From: DUUS01 sp964416365
Lineage (GTDB): Bacteria; Bacillota_I; Bacilli_A; RF39; UBA660
Length of the DNA: 9,808 nt
NCBI GenBank assembly: GCA_964416365.1
Contig: CAYQDO010000029.1
Span: 1-9,808, forward strand
Direction of reading: 5' to 3'
Positions 6,582 to 9,808 of this stretch are shown piece by piece. The translations under genes and the position numbers were made by a program. The notes beneath the pieces are model-generated. The model had not been told where the DNA came from, did no database searches, and worked only from the letters and a program-made list of their open reading frames with translations. Every line of letters begins with the position of its first letter. The stretch's first letter is position 1.

Positions 6582-7432
6582 TGTATGATTTAATAGTTAT
6601 TGGTTTAGGTCCAGCTGGAATGAATGCTGCCATATATGCTAAAAGAAGCAACTTAAATGTCTTAGTTTTAGAAAAAGATACCCCTGGTGGGAAACTAAAT
6701 TCTATTAAAGAGATTCAAAATTACTTAGGTTATGATTACATTAGTGGACCAGAACTTGCCACCAATTTTTATCGTCATTTTAGATCTTTAAATATTTCTA
6801 TGAAAAGAGAAGAAGTCTTAGAATTAACAACCGAGGGAAATAAAAAAATTATTAAGACAGATCAAAATAAATATGAAGCCAAAGCAGTTATTGTTGCCAC
6901 AGGCAGAGGTCAAAAAAAATTGCCTGGTTTTGAACATTTAAAAAGCATAAGTTATTGCGTTTTATGTGATGCTAATCTTTATGAGGGTAAAGAAGTATTA
7001 TTAGTAGGTAATAGTTCTCATGCTATTGAAGATGCTAAGTATTTAAGTGACATCGTTAAAAAAGTCTATATATTATATAAAGAAGATATAAATATAGATA
7101 AAAAGAATATTTCAATTATTAATGATGAAATAATTGAAATAAAAGAAGAAGAAGGCAAACTTAAAGAAGTAATTTTAAAAAATCAAAAGATTAAAATAGA
7201 TGGTTTATTTGTTAATTTAGGCAGTGGACCGGCTACTTATTTTTGTAAAGATTTAGGTATTACTGATGAAAATGGGTACATTTTAGTTAATGAAAAACAA
7301 AAAACAGAAATCGAAGGTATTTATGCCTGTGGTGATATTGTAAAAAAAGAAATTTATCAAATCATTAATGCCGCTAGTGAAGGTGCTGTTGCAACTATTA
7401 ATGCAGGAAAATATATCAGGACACTTAATTAA
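6581..7432 (+). CDS. Thioredoxin-reductase-like flavoprotein lacking a normal NADPH site
   Basis: This belongs to the low-molecular-weight thioredoxin reductase fold: FAD-binding GLGPAG (8-13), VIVATG (103-108), redox pair C126-V-L-C129-D, and FAD-closing IYACGD (247-252). It should pass electrons through FAD and the CxxC to thioredoxin or a similar partner in the cytoplasm. At 283 residues it is about 30 shorter than ordinary TrxB. The shortage falls in the pyridine-nucleotide domain: the GGGxSA-type loop reads GNSSHA (143-148), and the H-R-R-x-x-x-R segment that grips the NADPH phosphate is absent, with ILYKEDINID (164-173) in its place. This resembles the ferredoxin-linked FFTR reductases of clostridia more than NADPH TrxB, so I withhold a firm trxB symbol. 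Start ATG shares one base with the lgt stop (TAATG); AAGGTG (6567-6572) is its ribosome binding site. Confidence 0.85.
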   Translation: MYDLIVIGLGPAGMNAAIYAKRSNLNVLVLEKDTPGGKLNSIKEIQNYLGYDYISGPELATNFYRHFRSLNISMKREEVLELTTEGNKKIIKTDQNKYEAKAVIVATGRGQKKLPGFEHLKSISYCVLCDANLYEGKEVLLVGNSSHAIEDAKYLSDIVKKVYILYKEDINIDKKNISIINDEIIEIKEEEGKLKEVILKNQKIKIDGLFVNLGSGPATYFCKDLGITDENGYILVNEKQKTEIEGIYACGDIVKKEIYQIINAASEGAVATINAGKYIRTLN

Positions 7433-7467
7433 AAAATCAAGATTTATTTAGCCAATCTTGATTTTTT
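7431..7467 (+). terminator. Rho-independent terminator after the reductase gene
   Basis: A 14-base perfect inverted repeat: AAAAAATCAAGATT (7431-7444) pairs with AATCTTGATTTTTT (7454-7467) around a 9-base loop. The outer pairs are the A-run and T-run themselves; the six T (7462-7467) serve as the release tract. The symmetry would let it act on either strand. Confidence 0.9.
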
Positions 7468-7472
7468 GCAAT

Positions 7473-7501
7473 TTTACTTTTAAAAAAAGTTATGTTATAT
7501 T
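7473..7501 (+). promoter_or_regulatory. Extended -10 promoter of the mrnC-rlmB-sigma operon
   Basis: TTTACT (7473-7478), a 17-base spacer and TATATT (7496-7501) preceded by TGT form an extended -10 promoter. The start would be near 7508, giving a leader of about 12 bases that begins at the ribosome binding site region (AGGTG, 7510-7514). The 12-mer TTATGTTATATT recurs at the secE promoter. Confidence 0.6.
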
Positions 7502-7519
7502 CTTTAGGCAGGTGTTACT

Positions 7520-7873
7520 ATGAATAATTTAGTATTGGCTTATCTAGGCGATGCCGCCTATGAACTTTATATTAGAGACCATCTAATTAAAAAAGGAATA
7601 GCCAAAGTTAATGAATTACAAAGATCTAGTTTAAATTATGTCAGTGCTAAATCACAAAGACGAATTTTGGAAACACTAGAGAATGAAAATATTTTTACCG
7701 AAGCAGAACAAGATATTATTAAAAGAGGTAGAAACATGAGTAGTCATTCTAGTAAAAGCACTGATATTATTACCTATAAAAAAGCAACAGGTTTGGAATG
7801 TTTAATAGGTCATTTATATTTGAATGATTATAATCGGTTTGAAGAAATAATGGAAAGTATTGTGAGTATATGA
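7520..7873 (+). CDS. mrnC: Mini-ribonuclease 3 (Mini-III)
   Basis: Mini-III is an RNase III catalytic domain without the dsRNA-binding domain; in Bacillus it matures the ends of 23S rRNA from the precursor stem. The 117 residues show the family blocks LAYLGDAAYELYIRDHL (6-22, with catalytic Asp11), VSAKSQ (41-46), KRGRN (68-72), TYKKATGLECLIGHLYL (85-101, with Glu93 as second acidic metal ligand). It is shorter than the Bacillus protein (about 143) because it starts almost at the LAY motif and ends soon after the last helix; no catalytic part is missing. AGGTG (7510-7514) fixes the start. Its stop overlaps the rlmB start (ATGA, 7870-7873). The usual upstream partner cysS is absent; the gene has its own promoter instead. 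Confidence 0.93.
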   Translation: MNNLVLAYLGDAAYELYIRDHLIKKGIAKVNELQRSSLNYVSAKSQRRILETLENENIFTEAEQDIIKRGRNMSSHSSKSTDIITYKKATGLECLIGHLYLNDYNRFEEIMESIVSI

Positions 7874-8544
7874 GAGCATGTGGAAAAAATGTTTTTAAAG
7901 AATTAGACTTTACTAAAATTAAAAAGATTTATTTAGCAAATAATTTTAAAGATGATGAAATCTTTAAAGTGATTAAAGAACACAATTTAAAATATGTTTT
8001 ATCTGATGCTAGAACTTTAGATAAAATGATGCTACATAATCAAGGTATCGTTGTGGAGATCCATGATTATGAATATGGAACTATGATTGATATTATAGAT
8101 GATGAACTAGTGTTAATTTTAGATCATTTGGAAGATCCTCATAATTTCGGGGCTATTATTCGTACTTGTGAAGCTCGTGGTGTAAAAAATATAATAATTC
8201 CGAAAGATCGTAGTGTAAGTATCACTGATACTGTAATGAAAACTAGTAGTGGAGCTTTAGCTCATGTGAATATTATTATGGTCAGTAATTTAGTTAATGC
8301 CATCAATGAATTAAAAGAAAAAGGATATTTTATTTATGCAGCAGAAGCTGGTGGTGAAGATTATCAAAAAATTAATTACGCTGATAAATCATGTTTGATA
8401 ATAGGTAGTGAAGGTTTTGGAGTTTCACCACTAGTTAAAAAGAAGAGTGATGTTATTATATCTATACCTTTGAAAGGTAAAGTAAACAGTTTAAATGCTT
8501 CAGTTGCTGCTGGTATATTGTTATTTGGTATTGGGGGAAAATAA
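7870..8544 (+). CDS. rlmB: 23S rRNA (guanosine-2'-O)-methyltransferase, RlmB/TrmH family
   Basis: This SPOUT-class enzyme methylates a 2'-hydroxyl using S-adenosylmethionine; RlmB modifies a guanosine in the peptidyl-transferase region of 23S rRNA. All three trefoil-knot motifs are present: LDHLEDPHNFGAIIRT (90-105, with the catalytic N and R), IIGSEGFGVS (178-187) and IPLKGKVNSLNASVAAG (200-216). The N-terminal 75 residues form the shortened RNA-binding domain that starts ACGKNVFKEL where relatives have GRNAVLEAL-like sequence. At 224 residues it is slightly below the usual 245-250. It overlaps mrnC by 4 bases, and the sigma gene starts directly after its stop codon. The position between mrnC and the sigma gene matches yacO (rlmB) of Bacillus, supporting RlmB over other TrmH paralogues. 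Confidence 0.92.
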   Translation: MRACGKNVFKELDFTKIKKIYLANNFKDDEIFKVIKEHNLKYVLSDARTLDKMMLHNQGIVVEIHDYEYGTMIDIIDDELVLILDHLEDPHNFGAIIRTCEARGVKNIIIPKDRSVSITDTVMKTSSGALAHVNIIMVSNLVNAINELKEKGYFIYAAEAGGEDYQKINYADKSCLIIGSEGFGVSPLVKKKSDVIISIPLKGKVNSLNASVAAGILLFGIGGK

Positions 8545-9153
8545 ATGGAGTATAATGATGTAGAGTTAGTGCAACTAGTCAAAGAAAATAATGATGATGC
8601 TAAAGATACTTTATATGAAAAATACAAATATATTATTGATATCATTATGGCTAAATATAAAAAAGTATTTTATGTCTTGGGAATGGATTTAATGGAAGTA
8701 AGACAGGATGCAATGCTAGCTTTTTCCGATGCTTTAGTTAGTTATTCTAGTGAAAAGGAAACTACCCTAGCTACCTTTATATCTTTAGTAATTGAAAGAA
8801 AAATTCAAAACTGCATTAGAAAAGCTGATACCATTAAGAATAAGAAACATAATGAAAACTATAGTTTGGATTATGAGTATGAAGCTTATAATAAACCATT
8901 ATCTGAACTAGTAGGTGATCGTAATGCTGATCCTTTAGTGAAAGTAGAATCGAAAGAAGCATACGAAGAATTAGTGACCAAAATAAAAGAAATATTATCA
9001 CCAATGGAATATGAAGTATATAAATTATTAATTAGTGGTTTTAGTTATATCGATATTGCCCAAATATTAAATAAGGAACCTAAACAAATTGATAATACAA
9101 TTCAAAGATTAAGAGCCAAGGTAAAAGAGTTAATTTACACTTGTCAAAATTAA
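8545..9153 (+). CDS. sigH: RNA polymerase sigma-70 family factor, SigH-like
   Basis: The 202 residues carry a sigma region 2 (about 20-96), with MDLMEVRQDAMLAFSDAL (47-64) matching the 2.2 core-binding helix and ATFISLVIERKIQNCIRKA (76-94) the -10 recognition helix. Region 4 (150-196) reads LSPMEYEVYKLLISGFSYID then IAQILNKEPKQIDNTIQRLR, closely following the SigH pattern (SYxEI, KxIDNAxQR). Regions 1 and 3 are missing, as in SigH. In Bacillus SigH serves the transition state, competence and early sporulation; its role in this organism is unknown. GGGGGA (8533-8538) is the ribosome binding site and the ATG abuts the rlmB stop. Position between rlmB and secE is the standard SigH locus, which supports orthology. 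yacP upstream and rpmG downstream are absent. Confidence 0.88.
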   Translation: MEYNDVELVQLVKENNDDAKDTLYEKYKYIIDIIMAKYKKVFYVLGMDLMEVRQDAMLAFSDALVSYSSEKETTLATFISLVIERKIQNCIRKADTIKNKKHNENYSLDYEYEAYNKPLSELVGDRNADPLVKVESKEAYEELVTKIKEILSPMEYEVYKLLISGFSYIDIAQILNKEPKQIDNTIQRLRAKVKELIYTCQN

Positions 9154-9169
9154 GTGCTTATGTTATATT
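9141..9169 (+). promoter_or_regulatory. Extended -10 promoter for secE-nusG inside the end of the sigma gene
   Basis: TTGTCA (9141-9146), a 17-base spacer and TATATT (9164-9169) preceded by TGT form a good promoter; the -35 lies in the last codons of the sigma gene. The predicted start is near 9176, leaving a 47-base leader before secE. It would let secE-nusG be expressed independently of the upstream operon. Read-through from mrnC is also possible because no certain terminator intervenes. Confidence 0.7.
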
Positions 9170-9200
9170 ATGTTTAAGCACGAAACAGTGTTTTTATTTT
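9154..9200 (+). other. Two mutually exclusive hairpins between the sigma gene and secE
   Basis: GTGCTTA (9154-9160) is a perfect complement of TAAGCAC (9175-9181). The same central arm, as AAGCAC (9176-9181), can instead pair with GTGTTT (9188-9193, one G-U pair) around a GAAACA loop, followed by a T-rich tract TTATTTT (9194-9200). Only a transcript reading through from upstream contains the first arm. The second hairpin resembles a weak intrinsic terminator. Any attenuator role is inference. Confidence 0.4.
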
Positions 9201-9222
9201 GAAAAAAAATAAGAGGTGTGAA

Positions 9223-9459
9223 ATGATAAAAAAGGAAGCTCAAAAAGAAGCAAAAGTTAAAAAAGTAAAAAAAGTTCCTGAAGTAGCTCCAAAAAGTTAT
9301 TTTCAAGAAATTAAAGAAGAATTAAAAAAAGTAAAATGGTTAACCAAAGAAGAAATGGTTAAATATACAATAGCCGCTGTTGTATTTATCGTTATCTTTG
9401 GATTATATTTCTATGGTATGGATTTTATCTTTTCATGGTTAAAAGGAATAATTGGATAA
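9223..9459 (+). CDS. secE: Preprotein translocase subunit SecE
   Basis: SecE is the small clamp subunit that stabilises SecY in the protein-export channel. From ATG 9223 the protein has 78 residues: a lysine-rich N-terminal stretch (1-24), the amphipathic cytoplasmic helix with the SecE motif EIKEELKKVKWLTKEE (29-44), and a single membrane segment (about 47-70). The usual W-P of that motif reads W-L here. An in-frame TTG at 9199 would add eight residues, but AGAGGTG (9212-9218) sits at the right distance only for ATG 9223, so the shorter form is chosen. It is followed by nusG after one base, the standard secE-nusG pair. Confidence 0.93.
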   Translation: MIKKEAQKEAKVKKVKKVPEVAPKSYFQEIKEELKKVKWLTKEEMVKYTIAAVVFIVIFGLYFYGMDFIFSWLKGIIG

Positions 9460-9460
9460 T

Positions 9461-9808
9461 ATGGAAAAATTATGGTATGTAGTAAACACTTATAGCGGTC
9501 ATGAAAGTAAAGTTAAAGAAAAACTTGAAATGCGTGCTGAATCAATGGGCTTTCAAGATTATATCTTCAGAGTTATCATTCCCGAGGAAAATGTTAAAGA
9601 AACCATGAAAGATGGAAGTATTAAAGAAAAAACTAAAAAAATGTTTCCCGGATATATTTTAGTGGAAATGATAATGACTGATGAAGCTTGGTACGTAGTT
9701 CGTAATACCCCAGGCGTTACTGGATTTATTGGATCAAGTGGTAAAGGTGCAAAACCTACACCACTACTTCCCCAAGAAATAGATCGTATCTTGTCTAAGA
9801 TGGGCATG
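9461..9808 (+). CDS. nusG: Transcription termination/antitermination factor NusG (5' part)
   Basis: NusG binds RNA polymerase and modulates pausing and termination. The window holds the first 116 codons, starting MEKLWYVVNTYSGHE, the typical NGN-domain opening, with KTKKMFPGYILVEM (57-70) and VVRNTPGVTGFIG (79-91) as further NGN motifs. The C-terminal KOW domain lies beyond the window edge, so the gene is truncated only by the cut. The ATG follows the secE stop after one base; the ribosome binding site is weak (AAGGA at 9443-9447, GGA at 9454-9456), consistent with coupling to secE. The ribosomal operon rplK-rplA normally follows. Confidence 0.95.
   Translation, partial: MEKLWYVVNTYSGHESKVKEKLEMRAESMGFQDYIFRVIIPEENVKETMKDGSIKEKTKKMFPGYILVEMIMTDEAWYVVRNTPGVTGFIGSSGKGAKPTPLLPQEIDRILSKMGM

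Noticed and set aside
8376..8645. Minus-strand open frame of 89 codons over the rlmB/sigma junction
   Set aside because: It is antisense to RlmB knot motifs and the sigma start; no recognisable protein features.
9199..9222. TTG start for secE, eight codons upstream of ATG 9223
   Set aside because: The strong AGAGGTG site at 9212-9218 lies inside that extension and is spaced for ATG 9223; the extension is not SecE-like.
9559..9807. Minus-strand open frame of 82 codons at the right edge
   Set aside because: It is antisense to the NGN domain of nusG, which is certain.

Overview
The window looks like chromosomal housekeeping DNA from a low-GC (roughly 30% by eye, not computed) member of the Bacillota, class Bacilli. 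I see no phage, IS, CRISPR, rRNA or tRNA. All genes are on the + strand, packed with short gaps or overlaps, and use Gram-positive style GGAGG/AGGTG ribosome binding sites. TGA is a real stop here (it forms the ATGA overlaps at 5766 and 7870) and the tryptophans I checked are TGG, so this is not a mycoplasma using genetic code 4. The gene order matches two classical Bacilli neighbourhoods in reduced form. A streamlined Bacilli lineage (Acholeplasma/RF39-like, or Erysipelotrichia-like) is my inference; the sequence alone does not fix the taxon.

Layout. (1) 72-1620: a short-leader promoter, then pduL (phosphotransacylase) overlapping dusB (tRNA dihydrouridine synthase). (2) 1631-2357: a monocistronic unit with its own promoter and terminator, coding for an unrecognised zinc-ribbon/transmembrane/OB-like protein. 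(3) 2362-5309: uvrA alone, with a consensus sigma-A promoter that carries a LexA-like dyad between -35 and -10, closed by a terminator. (4) 5319-7467: a translationally coupled operon of yvlD-like membrane protein, lgt (prolipoprotein diacylglyceryl transferase) and a short thioredoxin-reductase-like flavoprotein, closed by a terminator. (5) 7473 to the end: mrnC, rlmB and a SigH-like sigma factor as one coupled operon, then secE and nusG from an additional promoter lying in the end of the sigma gene; nusG runs off the window.

Region 4 resembles the uvrA / yvlD / hprK / lgt / trxB neighbourhood of Bacillus, but hprK is absent from between yvlD and lgt. Region 5 is the Bacilli cluster (cysS)-mrnC-rlmB-(yacP)-sigH-(rpmG)-secE-nusG with the bracketed genes missing. 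Together the genes cover tRNA and rRNA maturation (dusB, mrnC, rlmB), DNA repair (uvrA), membrane protein and lipoprotein biogenesis (lgt, secE), transcription (sigma factor, nusG), redox (trxB-like) and acyl-phosphate metabolism (pduL).

I did not find a clearly new multi-gene system. The points most worth a second look are the reductase with an apparently dismantled NADPH site, the possible SOS box in the uvrA promoter, the uncharacterised zinc-ribbon/OB membrane protein, an unusual residue in the second ABC signature of UvrA, and alternative hairpins ahead of secE.
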